From Aquibium oceanicum (GTDB taxonomy: Bacteria; Pseudomonadota; Alphaproteobacteria; Rhizobiales; Rhizobiaceae), in assembly GCF_001889605.1 (NCBI RefSeq), contig NZ_CP018171.1, positions 124,001-188,000 on the forward strand: a stretch of DNA of 64,000 bases. The letters are read 5' to 3'. This document shows, in pieces, positions 39,018-48,407 of the stretch; the first letter of the stretch is position 1, and each line of letters begins with the position of its first letter. Both the position numbers and the translations under genes were made by a program. The notes under the pieces are model-generated. The model was not told the origin of the DNA. It made no database searches and saw nothing but the letters and a program-made list of their open reading frames with translations.

Positions 39018-39824
39018 ATGCCCCTTTCCATCGCCACCTGGAACATCAACTCGGTACGCCTGCGCCTCCCGATCGTGGAGAAGTTCCTGCGCGAGCATCA
39101 GCCGGACCTCCTGTGCCTGCAGGAGACGAAGTGCCCCGACGAGTTCTTCCCGGTCGAAGCCTTTCATGCGCTCGGCTATCCCTTCGTGGCGATCAGCGGA
39201 CAGAAGGGCTACCACGGCGTGGCGACCATTTCCCGGCGCCCGGTCGAGGTGACCGAGAAGCGCGAGTTCTGCAGCAAGGGCGACTGCCGCCACATCGCGA
39301 CGCGCTTCGAGGCAGGCGACAGGTCGGTTCTGTTGCACAATTTCTACGTTCCGGCCGGTGGCGATGAACCCGACCCGGAGATCAATCCGAAGTTCCGGCA
39401 CAAGCTCGACTTCATCGAGGAGATGCGCGACATCGCCGCCGCGCGCGACGGCTCTGACGCGTCGATCCTGGTGGGCGATCTCAACATCGCTCCGCTGGAG
39501 GAGGACGTCTGGTCGCACAAGCAGCTTCTCAAGGTGGTCAGCCACACGCCCGTCGAGACCGAGGGACTGGAATCGATGCGCAAGGGCGGCGGCTGGCAGG
39601 ACCTGATGCGCATCCACACCCCGCCGCCCCAAAAGATCTACACCTGGTGGAGCTACCGCGCGCGCGACTGGCAGGCGGCCGACCGCGGGCGCCGGCTCGA
39701 CCACATCTGGTCGTCTGAGAACCTGGTCGAGAGCCTGCGCGGCATCGAGGTGCTGAAGGAGGCACGCGGCTGGGAACGGCCTTCCGACCACGTCCCGATC
39801 ATCGCCCGGTTCGCGCTCGACTGA
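39018..39824 (+). CDS. xthA: exodeoxyribonuclease III
   Basis: 268 residues of the exonuclease/endonuclease/phosphatase fold: SIATWNINSVRLRL, LCLQETKCPDEFFP with the metal-binding Glu, GDLNIAP with Asp and Asn, and RRLDHIWSS plus RPSDHVPI with the catalytic His. It is an AP endonuclease and 3'-5' exonuclease of base-excision repair. It converges with the GNAT gene, with 6 bp between the stops. Confidence 0.95.
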   Translation: MPLSIATWNINSVRLRLPIVEKFLREHQPDLLCLQETKCPDEFFPVEAFHALGYPFVAISGQKGYHGVATISRRPVEVTEKREFCSKGDCRHIATRFEAGDRSVLLHNFYVPAGGDEPDPEINPKFRHKLDFIEEMRDIAAARDGSDASILVGDLNIAPLEEDVWSHKQLLKVVSHTPVETEGLESMRKGGGWQDLMRIHTPPPQKIYTWWSYRARDWQAADRGRRLDHIWSSENLVESLRGIEVLKEARGWERPSDHVPIIARFALD

Positions 39825-39830
39825 TCCGCC

Positions 39831-40625
39831 TCAGCGCGTGAAGCGCGATCCTTGCGTCGGCGTCGCGATACCGCAGACCAAGCCGCTTTGCAGGCGAAGA
39901 CCGCACGCCTCGACCATCCGCCGCGATGCAGCGTTGGTCGCCGAAACCAGCTCGTAGATGTGGGTCGCCGTGAGACGCTCGAACACGCGCGAGATCATCA
40001 GCGCGTTGACGTAGTTGCCTAATCCCTTGCCACGCAGGGTATCCGCGACCGCGACCAGGCCACCCCAAGCATAGCGGTGGAAGTCGCTGTGGGAATTGTG
40101 CGGCATGTAGCCATGAGCGACGGCCACGACATTCCCGTCGGCGTCTCCGATGGCCGTGGTCGTAGCGGGACCGATGGCTCCGACCAGCATGGAACCCGAG
40201 AACGGAGCCACGCCGGCGGCGCTCATGATCGACTGAATACGTTGCGTGCGTTCGCCCGTCGGATCGGTTGGGCTCTCGAGCTCGAACAGGCCGGCCGGCA
40301 GGCTACGTGACAGTATCCCTTTCGAGGCCAGGAGCGCGGTGGACCGGTCCGCCAGGAAGACGTCCCAGGTATCCAGGCGGTAGCCGCGTTCGCCCAGGCG
40401 GTCCTCAAGTTCGGCCACCCCGTCGGCGGAAATTAGTCGAAAGCCGCAGATGCCGTCGCGATCGAGATACTCGTCGATCCGTTCCCATCCGAGCTTTGCC
40501 GGATCATCGCAGCCCATCGTGCGGCCGGTCTGGCATGCCCCGGGTGTGGCCTCGATGAAGGCAGCCGCCGCTTCCGCCCGTGCTTGAAGTCGCTGCTGCG
40601 TTTCGGTGCCGAAATAGCCAGCCAT
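39831..40625 (-). CDS. GNAT-family acetyltransferase with N-terminal extension
   Basis: 264 residues. The acetyltransferase fold is in the second half: GGLVAVADTLRGKGLGNYV has the acetyl-CoA R-G-K-G-L-G loop, followed by YELVSATNAASRRMVEACGL, the classic N-x-AS--M-E--GF helix. The first 130 residues are of no recognised family. The substrate is unknown. It reads toward xthA. Codon use is slightly less biased than in its neighbours. Confidence 0.82.
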   Translation of the reverse strand: MAGYFGTETQQRLQARAEAAAAFIEATPGACQTGRTMGCDDPAKLGWERIDEYLDRDGICGFRLISADGVAELEDRLGERGYRLDTWDVFLADRSTALLASKGILSRSLPAGLFELESPTDPTGERTQRIQSIMSAAGVAPFSGSMLVGAIGPATTTAIGDADGNVVAVAHGYMPHNSHSDFHRYAWGGLVAVADTLRGKGLGNYVNALMISRVFERLTATHIYELVSATNAASRRMVEACGLRLQSGLVCGIATPTQGSRFTR

Positions 40626-40745
40626 CCGATAGCCCTCCGGCAGGGATCATAACGATTTCACAAGCAGCCGCCAGCCGACGGGATCTCCGTTCTCCGGACG
40701 CGCTCCCGGTTCAGTGGACCGCGGACCGCAGCGTAGCCGCCGCGG

Positions 40746-41198
40746 TTAGAGGAACTTGGGCGCCAGCCGCTCGATCCGTGAGGCCATCGCCGCGAAGCCT
40801 TGCGACAGCCTCTTGTGGAGCTTGGCCGCCACTTCCGGGTATTCCTCGAGGATCCGCCTAAACAGCGTGCGGTTGAGCCGCATCACCTCGGTATCGCTGG
40901 CGGCGGCGGCGCCGGTGAGGCGCCGCGTGTCGGCGATCAGTGCCAGTTCTCCGAGAATAGCGCCGGGGCCGTGCGACGACAGCATCACGCGGCCTTCGCC
41001 GGTGTCGCGAAAGAGCGTCACCGACCCCGAAACGACCACATAGGCGCATTCGGCGCGCGCGCCCTCGCGATAGAGTTCCTTGCCGGAGGAGAGTTTCAGA
41101 CGCTCGGTACCGAAGGCCAGAAGGCGCAGCTGATCGGGTGTGAATTCCTCAAAAATCCCCACGCCGGCAAGGATGCCGATATCGTCTTCAAGCGCCAT
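40746..41198 (-). CDS. cyclic-nucleotide-binding-domain protein without HTH
   Basis: 150 residues, nearly all one cNMP-binding jelly-roll domain: FEEFTPDQLRLLAFG, G-ELYREGARAECAYVVVSGSVTLF, GPGAILGELALIADTRRLTGAAA (the phosphate-binding cassette, with an LGELALI pattern) and MRLNRTLFRRILEEYPEVAAKL. The helix-turn-helix of Crp/Fnr proteins is absent, so it is not a standalone DNA-binding regulator. It lies 54 bp downstream of the CenR-like regulator on the same strand and may act with it. Confidence 0.88.
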   Translation of the reverse strand: MALEDDIGILAGVGIFEEFTPDQLRLLAFGTERLKLSSGKELYREGARAECAYVVVSGSVTLFRDTGEGRVMLSSHGPGAILGELALIADTRRLTGAAAASDTEVMRLNRTLFRRILEEYPEVAAKLHKRLSQGFAAMASRIERLAPKFL

Positions 41199-41252
41199 GA
41201 AGCAGTCCCGGCTTCCCCCGCCCCGCCGTGAGCTTGCTAGTCGTTGGCCGAC

Positions 41253-41936
41253 TCAGGGAACGAGCTTGTATCCACCGCTTTCTGTCACAAGTATTTCGGC
41301 ATTGGAAGGATCGCGCTCGATCTTCTGGCGCAGCCGGTAGACGTGGGTTTCGAGCGTGTGGGTGGTGACGCCGGAATTGTAGCCCCAGACTTCCTCCAGC
41401 AGCACGTCGCGCGTGATGACCTTCTGGCCGGCGCGGTAGAGATACTTGATGATGGAGGCTTCCTTCTCGGTGAGCCTGATCTTGCCGCCGCGCTGGTCGA
41501 GCAGCAGCTTCTGGCTCGGCTTGAAGGTGTAGGGCCCGACCGCGAACGTCGCGTCCTCGCTCTGCTCGTGCTGGCGAAGCTGCGCCCTGATGCGCGCCAG
41601 GAGCACGGCAAAGCGGAACGGCTTGGTCACATAGTCGTTGGCGCCGGCTTCCAGCCCGAGGATCGTGTCGGAATCCGTGTCCTGGCCCGTGAGCATGATG
41701 ATCGGCGACTTGAAGCCGCCCTTGCGCAGGAGTTTCACCGCCTCGCGCCCGTCCATGTCGGGCAGGCCGACATCCATGATGAGGAGGTCGATCAGCCCGC
41801 CGCGCGCGGTCTGGACGCCCTTCGTGGCGGTCGATTCCTGGAGGACCCGGAATTCCTCGTAGAGGGAAAGCTGCTCGACGAGGGTCGAGCGAAGGTCGTC
41901 GTCGTCATCGACTATGAGTATCGTGCGTGAGGTCAT
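41253..41936 (-). CDS. OmpR/PhoB-family response regulator, CenR-like
   Basis: 227 residues. The receiver domain (1-120) has the acidic pocket D10-D12, phospho-acceptor D55 (LLIMDVGLPD), T83 and K105 (YVTKPF). The winged-helix output (about 135-225) has RLTEKEASIIKYLYRAGQKVITRDVLLEEVWGY and THTLETHVYRLRQKIE. The receiver opening (TLVEQLSLYEEF) and overall pattern resemble CenR, an essential envelope regulator in alphaproteobacteria. No histidine kinase is adjacent, as with cenR elsewhere. The L,D-transpeptidase gene is divergent. The start at 41936 is chosen by family length. Confidence 0.88.
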   Translation of the reverse strand: MTSRTILIVDDDDDLRSTLVEQLSLYEEFRVLQESTATKGVQTARGGLIDLLIMDVGLPDMDGREAVKLLRKGGFKSPIIMLTGQDTDSDTILGLEAGANDYVTKPFRFAVLLARIRAQLRQHEQSEDATFAVGPYTFKPSQKLLLDQRGGKIRLTEKEASIIKYLYRAGQKVITRDVLLEEVWGYNSGVTTHTLETHVYRLRQKIERDPSNAEILVTESGGYKLVP

Positions 41937-42019
41937 TTCCCGATCCAGTTTCCCTATCGACAGCCCGGCGCAAGCGCCTTCTTCTAGAGAGCGCACAGAA
42001 TCCGCGAAAGCCGATCACC

Positions 42020-42613
42020 GTGATTTGTTCGCAACCGCAGTCTTACCCGAAAAAAAGTGAACGCAATGGGGCATTAACGCAAGGGACCCCGAAGCGTACG
42101 ATCATCGAGGTTCGCGCCAGGGCCGGGGACCGGTCCAGAGGCTTCCTGGCTGTCGGCGGGACGGTCTTCCCCTGCGCGCTCGGAAGAGGCGGGATTTCGT
42201 CGCGGAAACGCGAGGGAGACGGCGCAACGCCGCTGGGGTCGCTGCGGGTTCTTTGGGGATACTGCCGGCCGGGACGCGGCGCACTTCCCCCGACGCGGCT
42301 CCCCTTGCTGCCGGCCTTCGAAGCGCTCGGCTGGTGCGACGCACCGGGCGACCGCAACTACAACAGGCCGGTGCGGCTTCCCTATCGGGCCAGCCACGAG
42401 GCCATGCAGCGCGACGACCACCTCTACGACATCGTGGTGGTGCTCGACTGGAACATGCGCCCGGCGGTTCGGGGCCGCGGCAGCGCGATCTTCCTGCACC
42501 TGGCGCGCCCCGGCTACCCGCCGACGGAGGGCTGCATCGCCGTCTCGCGGCGGACGATGCTGCGGCTCCTGCCGCTTCTGCGGCCGGGAACGGAAATCAG
42601 GGTGAAGCGCTGA
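42020..42613 (+). CDS. L,D-transpeptidase catalytic-domain (YkuD) protein
   Basis: About 197 residues from GTG 42020; another in-frame GTG at 41927 is possible, and the true start is uncertain. The YkuD-type active site is IFLHLARPGYPPTEGCIAVS with H160 and C172 (from 42020), although the usual Ser before x-GC is Thr. KREGDGATPLGSLRVLWGYCR is typical of a short L,D-transpeptidase group. No convincing signal peptide is visible. It is divergent from the CenR-like regulator, which fits a peptidoglycan or envelope role. Confidence 0.8.
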   Translation: MICSQPQSYPKKSERNGALTQGTPKRTIIEVRARAGDRSRGFLAVGGTVFPCALGRGGISSRKREGDGATPLGSLRVLWGYCRPGRGALPPTRLPLLPAFEALGWCDAPGDRNYNRPVRLPYRASHEAMQRDDHLYDIVVVLDWNMRPAVRGRGSAIFLHLARPGYPPTEGCIAVSRRTMLRLLPLLRPGTEIRVKR

Positions 42614-42637
42614 GCGCCGGGAACCCGATCCGTCTTC

Positions 42638-43051
42638 TCACCCCCACCAGCCGATGGTGGCGCCCATCAGCAGCGCCACGCCGAGCCAGTGGCCGGCATC
42701 GATCAGCGTCAAGTCCCAGCCGAACCCTTCGTAGCGCTGGTTGACGGCGAGCGTGGTGGCCATGAAGCCGAGCCAGACGAAGAAGGCCGAGGTGAGGCCG
42801 TTCGCCAGTGTCACCTGACCGGCCCCGAGATGGCCGACGATGCCGGCGAGCGTCCAGGCCATGACGAGTTCGCAAATGAAGCTGGTGATCAGCAGGCTTG
42901 CGCCTGGCATGGCGGGTCCGCCGCCCTTCGGCGCGATGCGCGCTGCCTTCATCCACGGTTTCGACAGGACGCCGTAGTAGGCCGCGCCGAAGGCGAAACC
43001 CGCGATCGCGGCAATCAGGATCGCGACGTAACTCACCCCGCCGAACTGCAT
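42638..43051 (-). CDS. DUF1761 membrane protein
   Basis: 137 residues with four membrane helices. The N-terminal VSYVAILIAAIAGFAFGAAYYGVLSKPWM and the WLGF-ATTLAVNQRYEG region are typical of DUF1761, small integral membrane proteins of unknown function. It converges with the L,D-transpeptidase gene and lies 60 bp after the methyltransferase gene on the same strand. Confidence 0.82.
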   Translation of the reverse strand: MQFGGVSYVAILIAAIAGFAFGAAYYGVLSKPWMKAARIAPKGGGPAMPGASLLITSFICELVMAWTLAGIVGHLGAGQVTLANGLTSAFFVWLGFMATTLAVNQRYEGFGWDLTLIDAGHWLGVALLMGATIGWWG

Positions 43052-43111
43052 GTCCTTCCCTCCGGCCGCCCCGCGCGGCGCGGTCGATGAAACCCCGAAA
43101 CCCGTGTGAGG

Positions 43112-43768
43112 TCAATCGAACCGCCACACCGTCGTGCGCTTGACCTCTGCGTCTTCCAGGGCGCGCGTGACCGGCACTTCGTAGCGGGCCAGTTCGCTCA
43201 GCCGGTCGCGTGGGAGGTAGGAGCGGCCGGGATCGCCCACGAGCACCGTGGTGCCTGAGGCGGCGAGCGATGCGAACCATGGGCAGAGGCTCTCGGTCAT
43301 GGTCCTGTCGTAGAACACGTCTCCGGCGAGGAGAACGTCCCAGCCTCCGTCGGTACCGGTCAGGTCGTCGCTGGTGAAGGGAACCGACACGCCATTGGCC
43401 TGCGCGTTGAGCGCCACCGCAGCGCGGCAGAACGGATCGATGTCGGCCGCGAGCATCCGTGCCGCGCCGGCCTTCAGCGCAGCGATGGCGACCAGCCCCG
43501 AGCCGGTGGCGAAATCGAGCACAGACTTGCCGGCCACGATACCGGGATTGTCGAGCAGGTAGCGGGCGAGCCCCTGGCCGCCGGCCCAGGCGAACGCCCA
43601 AAAGGGCGGCGGCAGGCCGATCTCTTCGAGCTCCTCCTCCGTGCGCTGCCATAGGTGGTGCGCCTCGTCGGCGAGGTGCAGGGCGATTTCCGGCACGTGC
43701 GGAGGTGCTGACAGCGCGGTGTTGGCACGGATGAAGTCTTCCGCGTGCTCCAGCGTGATCAGGCGCAT
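43112..43768 (-). CDS. ETF-beta lysine methyltransferase-like (METTL20/PrmA-type) protein
   Basis: 218 residues. The SAM site is VLDFATGSGLVAIAALKAGA, then ADIDPFCRAAVALNAQANG. The segment PPPFWAFAWAGGQGLARYLLDNP before it is the signature of the METTL20 family, whose mitochondrial and Agrobacterium members methylate lysines on the electron transfer flavoprotein beta subunit. Activity on ETF here is inferred from family. It starts 16 bp after the EVE-domain gene stop on the same strand. Confidence 0.82.
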   Translation of the reverse strand: MRLITLEHAEDFIRANTALSAPPHVPEIALHLADEAHHLWQRTEEELEEIGLPPPFWAFAWAGGQGLARYLLDNPGIVAGKSVLDFATGSGLVAIAALKAGAARMLAADIDPFCRAAVALNAQANGVSVPFTSDDLTGTDGGWDVLLAGDVFYDRTMTESLCPWFASLAASGTTVLVGDPGRSYLPRDRLSELARYEVPVTRALEDAEVKRTTVWRFD

Positions 43769-43784
43769 CGGCGCGGGGAACGGC

Positions 43785-44201
43785 TCAGCGGAGGCCGCCC
43801 ATCCGGCAGACCTCGGCCCATTCGGCCTCGCCGACCGGCTGCACCGACAGGCGGGAGTTCTTGACCAGCACCATCTCCGAGAGCTTCGGGTTGGCCTTGA
43901 TGTCGTCGAGGGAGACCGGCTTCGGCATGTCCTCGACGGCCTTCACGTCGACGCATTCCCAGCGCTCGTCGTCGGTCGTGGTATCGCGGTGAGCGGTGGC
44001 GCAGACCTCGACGATACCGACCACCGCCTTGCCCTCGTTAGAATGGTAGAAAAAGCCGCGGTCGCCGACCGCCATGGCGCGCATGTTGTTGCGCGCCTGG
44101 TAGTTGCGCACCCCGTCCCACTGCTGGCCTGCCTCGCCCTTCGCCTTCTGCTGGTCCCAGGACCAGGCGTCCGGTTCGGACTTGAAGAGCCAGTAGGCCA
44201 T
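43785..44201 (-). CDS. EVE domain protein
   Basis: 138 residues, a complete EVE (PUA-like) domain: MAYWLFKSEPDAWSWDQQKA, WDGVRNYQARNNMRAM, GDRGFFYHSN, GIVEVCATAHRD and WECVDVKAVEDMPKPVSLDDIKA. EVE domains bind modified bases in DNA or RNA and resemble YTH domains. The role here is unknown. Its ATG overlaps the stop of the YciI-family gene by one base, so the two are coupled. Confidence 0.92.
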   Translation of the reverse strand: MAYWLFKSEPDAWSWDQQKAKGEAGQQWDGVRNYQARNNMRAMAVGDRGFFYHSNEGKAVVGIVEVCATAHRDTTTDDERWECVDVKAVEDMPKPVSLDDIKANPKLSEMVLVKNSRLSVQPVGEAEWAEVCRMGGLR

Positions 44202-44497
44202 CACGCGCCCTCGGGCTTGTTGAAGGTCCAGTTCCACGGCCGGATGTCGGTCGATGCGAACAGGCCGGCCATAGCATAGGGATCGCCCGCCGCGATCGCC
44301 CTCGCAGCCTCCTCGTTCTCCGCCTCCACGACGAGCATGCTGCCGTTCGGCTTGCCGTCGGGGTCGAGGAAGGGGCCGGCGATCTTCAGCACGCCCTTGT
44401 CGTTGAGGCCGGTGAGGTAGGCGACGTGGTCGGGCCGCGTGTCCATGCGCAGTTGCAGGTGTCCGGGCTTGTCGTTGCAGATCAGTGCGAACAGCAT
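44201..44497 (-). CDS. YciI-family protein
   Basis: 98 residues of the YciI ferredoxin-like fold: LFALICNDKPGHLQLRMDTRPDHVAYL, AGPFLDPDGKPNGSMLVVEAEN and GDPYAMAGLF-S--IRPW. The conserved His-Asp pair is in RPDHV. The family includes small dehydrochlorinase-like and stress proteins of mostly unknown role. It is encoded 13 bp after gpsA on the same strand, probably one operon: tsaD-gpsA-yciI-EVE. Confidence 0.9.
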   Translation of the reverse strand: MLFALICNDKPGHLQLRMDTRPDHVAYLTGLNDKGVLKIAGPFLDPDGKPNGSMLVVEAENEEAARAIAAGDPYAMAGLFASTDIRPWNWTFNKPEGA

Positions 44498-44510
44498 GTC
44501 GTTCCTCTCC

Positions 44511-45497
44511 TCAGGTCTCGCGCTTCAGGGGCCGCGCCAGAAGGTTCGATACCGCTTCGCGCACCGTGATCCTTTGGTCAAGGAGCATCACCACGCTTTG
44601 CGTGATCGGCGCGTCGAGCCTGCGCTCTTGCGCGATCGTCCAGGCGATGCCGGCAGTCGCCACGCCTTCCGCCAGCGGCAGGTTCGCGACCGGCTGGCCA
44701 CGCCCGACCGCGTGCCCATAGGAGAAGTTGCGCGACTGGCCCGAGCCGCAGGTGAGGATGAGGTCGCCCAGGCCGGAAAGCCCCATCAGCGTCTCCGGCC
44801 GGGCGCCGAAGGATTCGGCGATGCGGCGCAGTTCCACGAAGCCGCGCGTCACCAGCGAGGCCTGAGCGCTGGCGCCGAGCCCCGCGCCCGCGACCGCGCC
44901 GGCCGCGATGGCGAGCACGTTCTTCAGCGCACCGCCGACCTCGACACCGACGAGATCGTCGCTGGAATAGCAGCGCAGGCTGGGGGTGGACAGCAGCGTT
45001 GCGAGCCGGTCGGCGGTGCCGAGATCCTCCGCGGCGACGGTGACGGCGGTCGGCAGTCCCGCCGCGACGTCGTGCGCGAAGCTCGGCCCCGAGAGCGCCG
45101 CGACAGGGCTTTCCGGCAGTACTTCCCGCGCAACCTCCGAAAGAAGTTGGCCAGTGCTCGCCTCGATGCCCTTGGCGCAGAGCACGACGGGCACGTCGTT
45201 TGGGAGGAGTGGCGCGACTGTTTCGAGAACGATGCGCATGGTCTGCGCCGGAACGACCGCGAGCACGCACTCGACGCCCCGCAGCGCCGACCCCGCATCG
45301 CCCGAAGCCGTCAGCGCCTCATGCAGTCCGATCCCCGGCAGATAGCGCGGGTTGGCATGGTCGTGGTTGATGGCCTCGACGTTGGCCGCGTCGCGCGCCC
45401 AGAGCCGCACCGTGTTGCCCGCCATGCAGAGCGTCTGCGCCAGCGCGGTACCCCACGCTCCGCCGCCGAGCACTGCGATGCGAGCTCCGCCGCTCAT
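44511..45497 (-). CDS. gpsA: glycerol-3-phosphate dehydrogenase [NAD(P)+]
   Basis: 328 residues. The nucleotide fold is [15 protein letters not shown] (7-21). The catalytic lysine lies in [20 protein letters not shown] and [11 protein letters not shown] are GpsA signatures. It reduces dihydroxyacetone phosphate to glycerol-3-phosphate for phospholipid synthesis. Its ATG overlaps the tsaD stop by 4 bases, so the two are translationally coupled. Confidence 0.96.
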   Translation of the reverse strand: MSGGARIAVLGGGAWGTALAQTLCMAGNTVRLWARDAANVEAINHDHANPRYLPGIGLHEALTASGDAGSALRGVECVLAVVPAQTMRIVLETVAPLLPNDVPVVLCAKGIEASTGQLLSEVAREVLPESPVAALSGPSFAHDVAAGLPTAVTVAAEDLGTADRLATLLSTPSLRCYSSDDLVGVEVGGALKNVLAIAAGAVAGAGLGASAQASLVTRGFVELRRIAESFGARPETLMGLSGLGDLILTCGSGQSRNFSYGHAVGRGQPVANLPLAEGVATAGIAWTIAQERRLDAPITQSVVMLLDQRITVREAVSNLLARPLKRET

Positions 45498-46603
45498 GCC
45501 TTGGCGCCCCGCTTGCCGGCACCGACCAGCGGCGCAGCGTTCGCATCCAGCGGCCAGCGCGAGCGCGGCGCCATGGCCATCGGATCGCCCTCCTCCGCGA
45601 GCCCTGCCCGCATCCGCTCGATGCCGGCCCAGGCGATCATGGCGGCGTTGTCGGTGCAGAGCGCCGGAGGCGGGGCGACGAAGTCGAAGCCCAGGCGTTC
45701 GCAGAGCGAAAGCAGTGCGGCGCGGATCGGGCCGTTGGCGGCGACGCCGCCGGCCACGATCAGCGTCGGGCTCTTCGCCTGCGGGTACTCGTTGCGGAAG
45801 CGTTCGAGGCTGCGGGCGACCCGGTCGGCCAGCGTCTCCACAACCGCGCGCTGGAAGGAAGCGGCGATGTCGGCGACGTCTTGGTCGGCGAGTGGGGCGA
45901 TGGCGGTCGCGGCCTGCCTGACTGCGGTCTTCAGGCCGGAAAAGGAAAAGTCCGGCCGCGCCTCGCCCTTCAGCGGATGCGGGAAGTCGAAGCGATGCGC
46001 GTCTCCGGTCAGGGCCACGCGCTCGACGTTAGGCCCGCCGGGATAGGGCAGCCCGAGCAGCTTGGCCGTCTTGTCGAAGGCCTCGCCGATGGCGTCGTCG
46101 ATGGTGGAGGCCCAGCGCGCGTAGTCGCCCGGTCCGCGCACCAGCAAGATCTGCGTATGCCCGCCCGAGACGAGCAGCATCAGGTAGGGAAATGCGACGT
46201 CGTCGAGCAGCCGCGCGGAGAGCGCATGGCCCTCAAGGTGGTTGATCGGGATCAGCCGCTTGCCCGACGCAGCGGCGATCGCCTTGGCCGACATCATGCC
46301 GACCAGCAGCCCGCCGATGAGGCCCGGACCGGCCGTTGCCGCAATGGCATCGACATCGGACAGTGCGACGCCGGCCTCGGCCAGCGCCGCCTCGACGATG
46401 CCGTCCAGCGCCTCGACATGGGCGCGCGCGGCGATCTCCGGCACCACGCCACCGAAGGCCGCGTGCTCCTCGAGCTGGCTCAGCACGATGGTGGAGAGGA
46501 TGCGCGGCATCTCCCCATCGCGCCACGCGACGACGGAAGCCGCGGTCTCGTCGCAGCTCGTCTCGATGCCGAGCACCCTTATCTCGCCAATCGGAGGCAG
46601 CAT
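45494..46603 (-). CDS. tsaD: tRNA N6-adenosine threonylcarbamoyltransferase
   Basis: 369 residues. ASKHA fold: [16 protein letters not shown] (10-25), the metal ligands H122 and H126 in NHLEGHALS, and [10 protein letters not shown]. It transfers threonylcarbamoyl to A37 of ANN-decoding tRNAs with TsaB and TsaE. The frame is open about 630 bases upstream over hemC; the start at 46603 gives the family N-terminus. It is divergent from hemC and coupled to gpsA. Confidence 0.97.
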   Translation of the reverse strand: MLPPIGEIRVLGIETSCDETAASVVAWRDGEMPRILSTIVLSQLEEHAAFGGVVPEIAARAHVEALDGIVEAALAEAGVALSDVDAIAATAGPGLIGGLLVGMMSAKAIAAASGKRLIPINHLEGHALSARLLDDVAFPYLMLLVSGGHTQILLVRGPGDYARWASTIDDAIGEAFDKTAKLLGLPYPGGPNVERVALTGDAHRFDFPHPLKGEARPDFSFSGLKTAVRQAATAIAPLADQDVADIAASFQRAVVETLADRVARSLERFRNEYPQAKSPTLIVAGGVAANGPIRAALLSLCERLGFDFVAPPPALCTDNAAMIAWAGIERMRAGLAEEGDPMAMAPRSRWPLDANAAPLVGAGKRGAKA

Positions 46604-46684
46604 GATTGCCCCAAAATCCTTTCGCCGATAGGAAGACGCGGAGGTTGGACCGCGACCGGCGCGGGTTAACACGGACGGTGACGG

Positions 46685-47614
46685 ATGCAAACTCGGCCCT
46701 TGAGGATCGGTACGCGCGGAAGCGCCCTGGCACTCGCCCAGGCGAGCGAGACGCGCGCCCGGCTGATGGCCGCGCACGGATTGCCGGAGGAGGCGTTCGA
46801 GATCGAGGTGATCTCGACCAGCGGCGACCGCATCCAGGACCGGCCGCTGTCGGAGGCTGGCGGCAAGGGGCTCTTCACCAAGGAGATCGAGGAGGCGATG
46901 CTCGACGGCCGCATCGACATCGCCGTGCACTCCTCCAAGGACATGCCGACGATCCTGCCGACCGGCTTGAAGCTCGCCGTCTTCCTCGAACGCGAGGACG
47001 TGCGTGACGCCTTCATTGGCCGCGACGTGGCCGCGCTCGCCGACCTGCCGCGGGGCGCCACCGTCGGTTCGTCCTCGCTGCGGCGCCAGGCGCAGATCAG
47101 GCGCCTGCGTCCGGACCTGAAGGTGGTGATGTATCGCGGCAACGTGCAGACGCGGCTGAGGAAGCTCGCCGACGGCGTCGTGGACGCCACGCTCCTCGCG
47201 CAGGCCGGGCTGAGGAGGCTCGGGCTGGAGCATGTCGCGACCAGCATCTTACCGGAGACCGATTTTCTCCCTGCCCCCGGTCAGGGCGCCATCTGCATCG
47301 AATGCCGCGAGGACGACGCGCGGGTGGAGGCCATGCTGGCGCCGATCGCGCATCGCGACACGGGCATCGCGCTCGCCTGCGAGCGGGCCTTCCTCGCCGC
47401 GCTCGACGGCTCCTGCCGCACGCCGATCGCCGGCCACGCGGTGGTCGACGGCAATAAGCTGCACTTTAGAGGCATGATCCTGCGGCCGGATGGCAGCGAG
47501 GCACACGACGTCGCCGGCGAGGGCGCGAGCGCTGATGCCGAGGCGATCGGGCACGATGCCGGCATGCGCGTCCGCGCCCAGGCCGGAGCAGGGTTCTTCG
47601 AAGACTGGTCGTGA
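46685..47614 (+). CDS. hemC: porphobilinogen deaminase
   Basis: 309 residues. The start is [14 protein letters not shown], followed by HSSKDMPT and [11 protein letters not shown], the basic substrate site. The dipyrromethane cofactor is attached to C244 in [11 protein letters not shown]. It polymerises four porphobilinogens to hydroxymethylbilane. It opens the heme operon and is divergent from tsaD, with only 81 bp between them for both promoters. Confidence 0.96.
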   Translation: MQTRPLRIGTRGSALALAQASETRARLMAAHGLPEEAFEIEVISTSGDRIQDRPLSEAGGKGLFTKEIEEAMLDGRIDIAVHSSKDMPTILPTGLKLAVFLEREDVRDAFIGRDVAALADLPRGATVGSSSLRRQAQIRRLRPDLKVVMYRGNVQTRLRKLADGVVDATLLAQAGLRRLGLEHVATSILPETDFLPAPGQGAICIECREDDARVEAMLAPIAHRDTGIALACERAFLAALDGSCRTPIAGHAVVDGNKLHFRGMILRPDGSEAHDVAGEGASADAEAIGHDAGMRVRAQAGAGFFEDWS

Positions 47615-47618
47615 GCGC

Positions 47619-48326
47619 GTGGCGCGGGTCCTGGTCACACGGCCGGAGCCGGGTGCTTCGGCGACGGCGAAGCGGCTGAGAGCGCTCGGGCATGAGGCGA
47701 TCGTCCTGCCGCTCAGCGAAATCCGTCCGCTCGATCCGGACCTTCCCGAACCCGCCGCCATCGATGCGGTCGCCGCGACCAGCGCCAACGCGCTGCGCCA
47801 CCTCAACCCGGAACGCGCGGGATCGCTGCTGGAAAAACCCTGCTTCACGGTCGGCGGTCGAACCGGCGATGCGGCACAGCGGGCGGGCTTCTCGGACGTG
47901 CGAAGTTCGGACGCCGATGCCGCCGCGCTCGCCCGGCTCGTCGCAGCGGAACTGCCGCAACAGTCCCGCGTCCTTTACCTGTGCGGTCGCGTCCGGCGGC
48001 CAGAATTCGAAGCCGGCCTCGACACCGCGGGAATTCGCTGCCTGCCAGTGGAAATCTACGACACGACCTTCACCCAGCCGGATGCGGCGCTGCAATCGCT
48101 GGCGGCCGCACCGCCGGACATCGTCCTGGTCTACTCGGTCAAGACCGCTGAAGTGCTGCGGGACATGATGTCCCCTCCGGAACCCGCCTCGGCCCTCGCC
48201 AATGCACGCTTTTTCTGCCTTTCGGAGGCGGTGGCACGCGCGCTCGGAACCCTTGTCGAAGGCCGGACTTACTGGAACAAGGAACCTGACGAACAAGCCC
48301 TGTTCGCCCTGCTTTCAGAAGCCTGA
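47619..48326 (+). CDS. hemD: uroporphyrinogen-III synthase
   Basis: 235 residues. It is poorly conserved as is usual for HemD, but starts VARVLVTRPEPGASATAKRLRALG, with FTVGGRTGDAAQRAGF in the first half and PPDIVLVYSVKTAEVL and FFCLSEAVARAL in the second, the two lobes of the fold. It closes and inverts ring D of hydroxymethylbilane. The GTG at 47619 lies 4 bp after the hemC stop. Position between hemC and a mitofilin/hemY pair supports the call. Confidence 0.9.
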   Translation: MARVLVTRPEPGASATAKRLRALGHEAIVLPLSEIRPLDPDLPEPAAIDAVAATSANALRHLNPERAGSLLEKPCFTVGGRTGDAAQRAGFSDVRSSDADAAALARLVAAELPQQSRVLYLCGRVRRPEFEAGLDTAGIRCLPVEIYDTTFTQPDAALQSLAAAPPDIVLVYSVKTAEVLRDMMSPPEPASALANARFFCLSEAVARALGTLVEGRTYWNKEPDEQALFALLSEA

Positions 48327-48407
48327 CGCAAAAGGGCTATCAAAGCCCATGTTGCACGTGCGAAAGTGGCGGGAGTCAACGAGGTAACCAATGCCCCGGA
48401 GCCAGCG

